Assembly (NCBI GenBank): GCA_030592525.1 | Contig: JAUVIW010000004.1 | Coordinates: 1-25,649 of the forward strand | Direction of reading: 5' to 3' | DNA from: an archaeon | Lineage (GTDB): Archaea; B1Sed10-29; WALL01 | DNA length: 25,649 bases | Shown here: in pieces, positions 20,043-25,649 of the stretch | Layout: each line of letters starts with the position of its first letter | Position numbering within the stretch: position 1 is the stretch's first letter | Translations under genes and position numbers: made by a program | The notes under the pieces: generated by a model | Databases searched by the model: none | The model's input: only the letters and a program-made list of their open reading frames with translations | Told to the model about the DNA's origin: nothing

Positions 20043-20963
20043 ATGGCTGAAGCCCTGTTCATGGTGCTGATAGCGATTGTCAGCATCGCAACCGCAATCT
20101 ACTCGTACGCATACAGGGCGGACCATAAGGGTGCATCGCAAAGCCTCATGATAATACTCGCGATGCAATTGTTATCCATACTATACCTTGATCACTGGCC
20201 AGTGGCGGCGCTGTTCATAGCGTTTCTAGCGGTAACAGCCATACCTGTGAAGTCGTTCAAGGGACTGACGTTCCCCAACTTTGTTACGCTGTCAATGTTC
20301 TCGGCAGTGGGGCTTTCCTATCTCTTCCTGAAGCTTTTCACGCTCGGTGAGTTCAACACATACGCAATAGCGCTTGTTGCCGCAGTAGCAATATGCGCAC
20401 TAGCCGTGTTCGGAATAAAGGAAAACAACCTGCGCAGGTTCCTCGTGATAAGCAACGTTATACAAATAACATTTGTCGTGCTTGACCTCAGTGTAGCAAA
20501 GATGGTCGGGCATTTGGGGACATTGGGAACCGTGCAGGTGTTCAACTATACGTTTGCCGGGCTGCTGCTGTTCCTGTCATTGGGTGTGTTCGCGTACAAC
20601 AAGAAATTCATCAGCGAGCTCGCGGGGTCACAGACCACATCAAGGTGGAACGACGCGTTCTGCGCAATCGCGTGCCTATCTTTGGCGGGGCTGCCTGGGT
20701 TTAATATTTTTGTTTCTGAATGGGCGCTGTTCACCGCGGCGTTTACCGTTAACCCAGGAATAGCGGTACTCGGGATATTCGCGGCACTGCTGCTGTTCAT
20801 CATGTATTACAAGTTGGTGTTCGTGCTGCTTGTAGGGGAAGGAAGAAAAGAGAAGGCGCCGCGCATAATGACCGCGGTCAACGCCGTCCTCGCAGGCATA
20901 GTGATACTGCTAGGCATTATGCCGCAAATACAATGGCTGCTGCTGACGGGGGTGTTCGCATGA
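20043..20963 (+). CDS. Short antiporter-like membrane subunit of group 4 hydrogenase (MbhH/EchA/NuoN-like)
   Basis: 306 residues, about ten membrane segments. The stretch K-E-N-N-L-R-R-F-L-V-I-S-N-V-I-Q (about 127-142) matches the MrpD/NuoN segment with K-R-L-L-A-Y-S-S. S-L-A-G-L-P-G-F-N-I-F-V-S-E-W (about 218-232) matches the L-A-G-x-P-x-x-G-F region. These subunits normally have 14 helices and about 480-500 residues, so several N-terminal helices seem missing. The family H-x3-K helix reads N-Y-T-F-A-G, so a proton-path Lys appears lost. It is first in the operon and overlaps the next gene (ATGA). Membership of the complex is clear from context; its pumping ability is open. Confidence 0.8.
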   Translation: MAEALFMVLIAIVSIATAIYSYAYRADHKGASQSLMIILAMQLLSILYLDHWPVAALFIAFLAVTAIPVKSFKGLTFPNFVTLSMFSAVGLSYLFLKLFTLGEFNTYAIALVAAVAICALAVFGIKENNLRRFLVISNVIQITFVVLDLSVAKMVGHLGTLGTVQVFNYTFAGLLLFLSLGVFAYNKKFISELAGSQTTSRWNDAFCAIACLSLAGLPGFNIFVSEWALFTAAFTVNPGIAVLGIFAALLLFIMYYKLVFVLLVGEGRKEKAPRIMTAVNAVLAGIVILLGIMPQIQWLLLTGVFA

Positions 20964-21115
20964 AAACATGCATAGACATATACCAGTGCGGCGAATGCCT
21001 TGACAATGAAGCCATCGTGCCAAAGAGGTTTGACAGGTTCTTCGACGAAAAGAGGCTGTTCCTTGCGCTGGGCGTGGTGGTTGTCGGAGCCATACTCGCG
21101 GGGGTGGCACTGTGA
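20960..21115 (+). CDS. 51-residue single-helix membrane protein in the MbhI position
   Basis: The ATG at 20960 overlaps the preceding stop and gives 51 residues; a frame from 20933 starts inside the upstream gene. Three Cys near the start (C4, C10, C13, with C-x5-C-x2-C) precede a charged segment (K-R-F-D-R-F-F-D-E-K-R) and one C-terminal membrane helix (about 34-51). It lies between the antiporter-like and small hydrogenase subunits, where Thermococcus-type clusters have the small membrane protein MbhI. Sequence similarity cannot be judged by eye. Its stop overlaps the next GTG (GTGA). Probably a small structural subunit linking the membrane and peripheral arms. Confidence 0.65.
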   Translation: MKTCIDIYQCGECLDNEAIVPKRFDRFFDEKRLFLALGVVVVGAILAGVAL

Positions 21116-21507
21116 AGCGGTCCCCGTGGATATCACACTACAACGCCTCGTCGTGCAACGGGTGCGACCTTGAGATACTCGCCTGCCTGACGCCAAGGTA
21201 TGACGTGGAACGCCTGGGAATAGTGTTGCGCGAGAGCCCAAGGCACGCCGATATACTCCTGGTAAGCGGGGTTGTGAACATGCAGAACAAGGACAGGCTA
21301 AAGCGTGTGTACGGGCAAATGGCAAAAGACAAGTACGTTATCGCGATAGGGGCCTGCGGCATAAGCGGAGGGCCGTTCCACGAAGGGTGGAACATGGCGG
21401 GGCCGGTTGATAAGGTGATACCAGTGGACATGTATGTGCCCGGATGCCCACCGAGGCCAGAAAGCATCATAAACGCAATCGCAAAGCTGTTGGAGGGACT
21501 TGAATGA
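21112..21507 (+). CDS. mbhJ: Group 4 [NiFe] hydrogenase small subunit (MbhJ/EchC/NuoB-like)
   Basis: 131 residues from the GTG at 21112. Four Cys for the proximal [4Fe-4S] cluster are present: C15 and C18 in S-S-C-N-G-C-D, C82 in G-A-C-G-I-S-G-G-P, and C112 in V-P-G-C-P-P-R-P. This is the NuoB-type small subunit, which passes electrons to the NiFe large subunit. The stop overlaps the NuoC-like start. Naming after Mbh follows gene order; Ech naming would be equally valid. Confidence 0.93.
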   Translation: MKRSPWISHYNASSCNGCDLEILACLTPRYDVERLGIVLRESPRHADILLVSGVVNMQNKDRLKRVYGQMAKDKYVIAIGACGISGGPFHEGWNMAGPVDKVIPVDMYVPGCPPRPESIINAIAKLLEGLE

Positions 21508-21791
21508 GGCTTATATCAATAACAGTGGTTGACAAAGGGGACTTCGATGTCATATACCACTACGACGACAAAGGAAAGATTGTGACAAAAAAGAGGACGG
21601 TCAAGCGAAACAAGCCCATCACAAAGTCCATCACTAAGGAGTATCCCGGCGCCGAGATATTCGAGCGCGAGGCACACGACCTGTTCGGCGTCGAGTTCGA
21701 GGGGAACAAGCACCTGCACGAGCCAGTGTTCCTGCCTGATAATTATGAAGGAAAACCGCCATTCAGGAAGGAGGTGAAGAAGGATGCATGA
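21504..21791 (+). CDS. mbhK: Group 4 hydrogenase NuoC-like subunit (MbhK/EchD-like)
   Basis: 95 residues. The C-terminal part has the NuoC (30-kDa subunit) signature: Y-P-G-A-E-I-F-E-R-E-A-H-D-L-F-G-V-E-F-E-G-N (about 47-68), then L-P-D-N-Y and P-P-F-R-K-E. The N-terminal domain is shorter than in typical NuoC or MbhK. It docks between the small and large subunits. It overlaps both neighbours by a few bases. Confidence 0.9.
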   Translation: MRLISITVVDKGDFDVIYHYDDKGKIVTKKRTVKRNKPITKSITKEYPGAEIFEREAHDLFGVEFEGNKHLHEPVFLPDNYEGKPPFRKEVKKDA

Positions 21792-22932
21792 CTACACCAT
21801 GCCCTTCGGGCCGCAGCACCCCTCATTGAAGGAGCCCATAAACCTCGCACTGGAATTGGACGGGAATTATATTACCGGAGTTAAGATGCGGTTCGGATAC
21901 GTGCACCGCGGGGTCGAAAAGATATTCGAGGGCAAAGACGTGCAAAAAGTGCTGTACGTTGCAGAAAGGGTGTGCGGAATATGCAGCTACGCACACTCAA
22001 GCGCGTGCACGAGGGCGATGGAAGGCATACTTGGGCTGGAGGCACCGACACGGGTTAAGCTGTTGAGGACAATAGTCGCGGAGTTGGAGCGCCTCCACTC
22101 ACACATACTGTGGGCTGGGTTCGGCTTGCATGAAATAGGGTTCCAGTCAATGTTCATGCTCTTCTGGCGCGAGCGCGAAAGGGTCCTCGACATCCTGGAA
22201 GCGATTACCGGCGGCAGGGTGCACCACAACTACAACAAGCTTGGCTCAGTGCGATATGATTTGCCAAAGGGATGCGAAGAGCTCATGCGGAAGAACATTG
22301 CTGAGCTGGAAGAGAACCTGCCCGGGCTAATCAAGGAGTTCGAAAAGAACAGCGTTGTGCTCGCAAGGTTCAAGAAAGTCGGGAAGATAAGCAGGAAGGA
22401 TGCGATTACCTATGGGCTTGTGGGGCCAATGGCACGCGGGTCTGGCGTTAAGAGTGACATACGGAAGATAGACCCGTACGAGGCGTATGATGACATACGG
22501 TTCAACGAGATACTCGAGGAAGGCGGCGACGCTTACGCTCGGGCAAAAGTCAGGCTCACAGAGCTCGGGGAGTCAATTAGCATTATCAAGCAGTGCATGA
22601 GCCTACTGCCGCCAAAGCCAGCGGAGAAATGGAAGTGGCCACCGATAAAAACAGGCGAGGGGTTCGGGCGCGTTGAGGCGCCGAGAGGCGAGGACTTCCA
22701 CTACTATGAAATAGAGGATAACATTGTCACGCGAGGGAAAATAAGGACACCGACACTCGCAAACATAATGATACTCGAAAAGATGCTTATTGGTGCGGAG
22801 ATTGGGGACACACCAGTCATAGTGGCATCGTTCGACCCATGCATCGGCTGCATGGAGCGCACCATGGTGATTGACAAGGGGAAAAAGAACTGGTTCACAG
22901 AGTCGGAGTTCAGGAGGAAATTCTGTGATTGA
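21784..22932 (+). CDS. mbhL: Group 4 [NiFe] hydrogenase large (catalytic) subunit (MbhL/EchE-like)
   Basis: 382 residues. The NuoD-like fold is clear (F-G-P-Q-H-P-S-L-K-E-P opening, R-F-G-Y-V-H-R-G-V-E-K). It keeps both NiFe-binding motifs: C64-G-I-C67-x3-H71 in R-V-C-G-I-C-S-Y-A-H, and D-P-C353-I-G-C356 near the C-terminus. True complex I NuoD lacks these Cys, so this is a hydrogenase evolving or oxidising H2. Beyond C356 there are 26 more residues; whether this tail is removed during maturation is not clear from sequence. The stop overlaps the NuoH-like GTG start. Confidence 0.94.
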   Translation: MHDYTMPFGPQHPSLKEPINLALELDGNYITGVKMRFGYVHRGVEKIFEGKDVQKVLYVAERVCGICSYAHSSACTRAMEGILGLEAPTRVKLLRTIVAELERLHSHILWAGFGLHEIGFQSMFMLFWRERERVLDILEAITGGRVHHNYNKLGSVRYDLPKGCEELMRKNIAELEENLPGLIKEFEKNSVVLARFKKVGKISRKDAITYGLVGPMARGSGVKSDIRKIDPYEAYDDIRFNEILEEGGDAYARAKVRLTELGESISIIKQCMSLLPPKPAEKWKWPPIKTGEGFGRVEAPRGEDFHYYEIEDNIVTRGKIRTPTLANIMILEKMLIGAEIGDTPVIVASFDPCIGCMERTMVIDKGKKNWFTESEFRRKFCD

Positions 22933-23773
22933 GTGGCTCGTGTTCCTCGCAGTGCCTTTCATCGCGATTATTCTTGACGGCGCGTACAGGATAGTAGTGG
23001 CACGGATGCAGAACAGGCAGGGGCCACCACTACTGCAGACCTTCTATGACCTGGACAAGCTGTGGGGCAAGAAGCCTTTCGCGCTGCAGGCCGACCCGTT
23101 CTTCAGGGCAGCGCCACTCCTGTATTTTATTGCGACTTACGCGATGTTCCTGTTCGTGCCCATAGGGCTTGTGGGCTTCAACTACGACTTCATATTCCTG
23201 ATTTACCTGACTATTCTTGGGTCGGCGTTCTACGTGCTTGCAGGGGTGTCAAGCGACTCACCATATAGCATAGTGGCATCGATGAGGGAGATGATCCTCA
23301 TGGTGTGCTACGAGATTACACTCGCGCTGGGCATTTTCACCATGATAATCGCGTCGGGGGCGACAGCGTTCTCAGGCCTAGTAGGGAATCCCGTGTTGGT
23401 AGCGCCATTTGCAGGGCTCGCACTCATAGTCGTGGTGCTCACAGAAACGCACACAACACCTTTTGACACTGCTTCAGCGGAGACGGAAGTTCTTGCGGGC
23501 GCGGAGACGGAGTATCCCGGCAAGGGGCTGTTCTTCGTCGAGCTCACCAGGGCGCTCATCAAGCTCTTCTACGCAGTGCTCTTGCCGTTCATGTTCTTCG
23601 GCGGGAATATTGTCGCCATCGTGGTGGGCGTGCCAGTAGTCTACTTCCTGCTCGCGTACTCAAAGGTCACGACACCAAGGTACCGCGTTGACCAAGCATG
23701 GTGGGTGCTGTTTGTTGTGCTGCTGGTTGCGATGGCGGAGTTCGTGCGCGTCTCACTGGGGGTGTTTGTGTGA
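22925..23773 (+). CDS. mbhM: Group 4 hydrogenase membrane subunit (MbhM/EchB/NuoH-like)
   Basis: 282 residues from the GTG at 22925, overlapping the large-subunit end by eight bases; the longer frame from 22871 is spurious. About eight membrane segments. The NuoH features include R-M-Q-N-R-Q-G-P-P-L-L-Q-T-F-Y-D near residue 25-40 with K-L-W-G-K-K following, and the quinone-loop-like region T-E-T-H-T-T-P-F-D-T-A-S-A-E-T-E-V-L-A-G rich in Glu (about 180-199). It anchors the peripheral arm and links it to ion translocation. Stop overlaps the ferredoxin-like gene (GTGA). Confidence 0.94.
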   Translation: MIEWLVFLAVPFIAIILDGAYRIVVARMQNRQGPPLLQTFYDLDKLWGKKPFALQADPFFRAAPLLYFIATYAMFLFVPIGLVGFNYDFIFLIYLTILGSAFYVLAGVSSDSPYSIVASMREMILMVCYEITLALGIFTMIIASGATAFSGLVGNPVLVAPFAGLALIVVVLTETHTTPFDTASAETEVLAGAETEYPGKGLFFVELTRALIKLFYAVLLPFMFFGGNIVAIVVGVPVVYFLLAYSKVTTPRYRVDQAWWVLFVVLLVAMAEFVRVSLGVFV

Positions 23774-24093
23774 ACTTCGGAGAAGAAGCAATACTCAACC
23801 TGTTCAGGAAGCCGTTCACGGACAAGTATCCTTTTGGGAAGAAAAAAGTGCTGGACAGGTTCCGCGGGTGGATAGTGTACCACCCAAAGAAGTGTATCGG
23901 GTGCAAGCTATGCGAGAAAAACTGCCCTATCGGAGCGGTGAAGTTCCACAAGAAAGGGAAAATAGATTTTGACATGGGGCTGTGCATGTTATGTGGGCAA
24001 TGCGGGGATGTTTGCCCGACACAGGCGATAACGTATTCCACGGAGTTCGAGAACGCCAAGCCCAAGAAGAAATTCACGGCCAAGACGGGGTAG
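23770..24093 (+). CDS. mbhN: Group 4 hydrogenase 2x[4Fe-4S] subunit (MbhN/EchF/NuoI-like)
   Basis: 107 residues from the GTG at 23770. Two ferredoxin motifs are intact: C42-x2-C45-x2-C48-x3-C52-P and C72-x2-C75-x2-C78-x3-C82-P. It would take electrons from (or pass them to) ferredoxin and relay them to the small subunit. The lack of NADH-binding NuoEFG genes supports ferredoxin as partner. It is the last gene of the operon; its TAG abuts the stop of the convergent transaldolase gene with no gap. Confidence 0.93.
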   Translation: MNFGEEAILNLFRKPFTDKYPFGKKKVLDRFRGWIVYHPKKCIGCKLCEKNCPIGAVKFHKKGKIDFDMGLCMLCGQCGDVCPTQAITYSTEFENAKPKKKFTAKTG

Positions 24094-24732
24094 CTACTTC
24101 TTTGCCCTCTCCCAGTCGTCCATGAATTGCTTTATTCCTATGTCTGTCAGCGGGTGGTTGTAGAGCTGAGCCATTAGCTTGGGCGGAATTGTGGCTATGT
24201 GCGCGCCAGCCTTTGCGCACTCTATCACATGCGTGGGCCCGCGTATGCTCGCAGCGATTATCTCGGTTGGGAAGCCGTAATTGCCATACACCTTAACAAT
24301 TTCCTTCACCAAGTAAACGCCATCCTGGCCCACATCATCAAGCCTACCAAGGAATGGGGACATGAACGTGGCTCCAGCAACAGCAGCGAGAAGCGCCTGC
24401 GGAACAGAGAACACCAAAGTGACATTTGTCTTGATGCCCGCATCAGAACACAAGCATGTTGCCTTGATGCCCTCCTCGACCATGGGTATCTTTATCACGA
24501 TGTTCTTGTGCCACGAGGAAATTTCCTTGGCCTCCCTGAACATGCCAACAGCATCCTCTGCAGTCACCTCGGCACTTATCGGGCCGTCCACGATAGAGCA
24601 AATCTCGTTAACGACCTCCTTGAAGTCGCGGCCCGACTTCATGATAAGAGTGGGGTTGGTGGTCACGCCGCTCAGCACATGGGCATAGCGCTTTATCTCG
24701 CCTACATCCGCGGTGTCGAGAAATAATTTCAT
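24094..24732 (-). CDS. tal: Transaldolase, short TalC/fructose-6-phosphate aldolase-like family
   Basis: 212 residues on the minus strand. N-terminus M-K-L-F-L-D-T-A-D-V, then V-T-T-N-P-T-L at 23-29, the Schiff-base Lys K81 in V-I-K-I-P-M, T-N-V-T-L-V-F-S near 102-109, and F-L-G-R-L-D-D near 127. The short family includes both transaldolases and fructose-6-phosphate aldolases; pairing with transketolase favours transaldolase in the non-oxidative pentose phosphate route. Its ATG overlaps the transketolase stop (ATGA). Confidence 0.93.
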   Translation of the reverse strand: MKLFLDTADVGEIKRYAHVLSGVTTNPTLIMKSGRDFKEVVNEICSIVDGPISAEVTAEDAVGMFREAKEISSWHKNIVIKIPMVEEGIKATCLCSDAGIKTNVTLVFSVPQALLAAVAGATFMSPFLGRLDDVGQDGVYLVKEIVKVYGNYGFPTEIIAASIRGPTHVIECAKAGAHIATIPPKLMAQLYNHPLTDIGIKQFMDDWERAKK

Positions 24733-25646
24733 TTCAACAGCTCCTTTGCAGCATTGGCAATGTTATCATGAGACAGGCCATACTTTTTAATGAGCTCTGT
24801 GGGAACACCGGACTCGCAGAAAGTGTCCTTCGTCCCGATAATCCGCATTGGCACAGGGTAGCGCTCGCACAGGGCTTCTGCGACAGCGGAGCCCAGGCCA
24901 CCTATCACGCTATGCTCCTCACACGTGACAATCCGCCCCGTGCCCTTCGCAGCCCTGACAATGGTGCTGATGTCCAGGGGCTTTATGGTGTGCATGTCGA
25001 TAAGGCGAACGCTGATGCCCTCTGAAGCCAGGGCATCCGCCGCCTTGATAGCCTCGTGCACCATGTACCCACATGCGATGAGGGTGACATCACTGCCGTC
25101 GCGCAGCGTGACTGACTTGCCGATTGTGAAGTCCTGCTCCTCGAGTACCGGCACCTTCGACCGGCCCAAGCGCAAGTAAAACGGGCCATCCGCCGCAGCC
25201 ACGGCGAAAGTTGCCTTGCGCGCGGAGTTCGTATCGCACGGGACGACCACACGCATATTGGGCAGTGAGCGCATGAGCGCGATGTCCTCAAGCGCCTGGT
25301 GCGACGCGCCGTCCTCACCCACGGTCACGCCAGAGTGCGTGGCAGCTATCTTCACGTTCAGCGAAGGGTAAGCGATGCCCACGCGTATCTGGTCAAAGCA
25401 CCGGTTGGTTGCAAACACCGCAAAAGTGCTGGCAAAAGGAATCTTGCCTGCCGAGGCAAAGCCCGCTGCCATGCCCATCATGTTAGCCTCAGCAATGCCG
25501 GCGTTGAAGAACCGGTCGGGGAAAACATCTGCGAAGCGCTTGGTCTGCGTGGAGCACGAAAGGTCAGCATCCAGGGCAACAACGCGCTTATCCGTCCCAC
25601 CAAGCTCACGCAGCGCGTCGCCGTACCCCTCCCTTGTCGCTATCAT
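24729..25646 (-). CDS. tktB: Transketolase C-terminal subunit (pyrimidine-binding and C-terminal domains)
   Basis: 305 residues on the minus strand; the ATG at 25646 fits the archaeal split form (T-R-E-G-Y-G-D-A-L-R-E-L opening), but only three more bases are visible, so a longer gene cannot be fully excluded. Landmarks: V-A-L-D-A-D-L near 23, R-F-F-N-A-G-I-A-E-A-N-M-M-G-M-A-A-G (about 45-62, with the Glu that activates thiamine diphosphate), T-H-S-G-V-T-V-G-E-D-G-A-S-H-Q near 103-117, and the C-terminal domain from about 185. The N-terminal subunit should lie just beyond the right edge. Together they move two-carbon units in pentose synthesis. Confidence 0.93.
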   Translation of the reverse strand: MIATREGYGDALRELGGTDKRVVALDADLSCSTQTKRFADVFPDRFFNAGIAEANMMGMAAGFASAGKIPFASTFAVFATNRCFDQIRVGIAYPSLNVKIAATHSGVTVGEDGASHQALEDIALMRSLPNMRVVVPCDTNSARKATFAVAAADGPFYLRLGRSKVPVLEEQDFTIGKSVTLRDGSDVTLIACGYMVHEAIKAADALASEGISVRLIDMHTIKPLDISTIVRAAKGTGRIVTCEEHSVIGGLGSAVAEALCERYPVPMRIIGTKDTFCESGVPTELIKKYGLSHDNIANAAKELLK

Positions 25647-25649
25647 TGC

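Noticed and set aside
21784..22932. Complex I (NADH/F420 dehydrogenase) NuoD instead of hydrogenase
   Set aside because: Both C-x2-C NiFe motifs are present, which complex I subunits lack, and no NADH- or F420-input subunit is in the operon.

Overview
This window is archaeal. It carries the conserved archaeal runs L7Ae-S28e-L24e and aIF2gamma-PIN-Rpo7-Spt4-dephospho-CoA kinase-S24e-S27ae-Kae1, an archaeal isoprenoid pathway, TATA boxes close to the start codons, and many ATGA/GTGA stop-start overlaps. Genes are tightly packed and nearly all on the + strand. Long Lys/Glu/Ala/Pro-rich tails on three ribosomal proteins, a bacterial-type adenylate kinase and the compact layout would suit a small-genome (possibly DPANN-like) lineage, but that placement is a guess.

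Layout. (1) 1-779: 3' part of a SelO-like pseudokinase. (2) 838-6246: an almost complete lower half of the archaeal 'anhydromevalonate phosphate' mevalonate pathway: UbiX flavin prenyltransferase, UbiD-family decarboxylase, aconitase-X type phosphomevalonate dehydratase (large and small subunits), isopentenyl phosphate kinase and type 2 IPP isomerase. (3) 6269-9284: glutamyl-tRNA synthetase, then a KaiC-like ATPase with two small membrane proteins. (4) 9292-10987: L7Ae-S28e-L24e-adenylate kinase operon with a structured leader. (5) 10988-12730: an island between adk and infB with a terminator, a long fold-back RNA region, a 58-residue Cys-rich protein and a LAGLIDADG endonuclease. (6) 12803-20006: translation/transcription block from infB (aIF2/5B) to kae1. 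(7) 20043-24093: a compact group 4 [NiFe] hydrogenase in the order MbhH-I-J-K-L-M-N. (8) 24094-25646, minus strand: transaldolase and transketolase C-terminal subunit.

The most striking signal is in infB. The GTP-binding P-loop is broken by 32 nt (12861-12892) that shift the frame and bring in a stop. The flanks and insert fold into a bulge-helix-bulge with two 3-nt bulges. Cutting each bulge at the standard position joins the exons into an intact HVDHGKTTLLD. This is best read as a very short archaeal BHB intron in a protein-coding gene, spliced by the tRNA-splicing machinery. A free-standing LAGLIDADG endonuclease gene ends only 72 nt upstream of the infB start codon and contains the infB promoter in its 3' end, so a past or present homing relationship is possible.

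No tRNA, rRNA, CRISPR array or transposase was seen. The largest stretch without a gene is 10988-11205 (218 nt).
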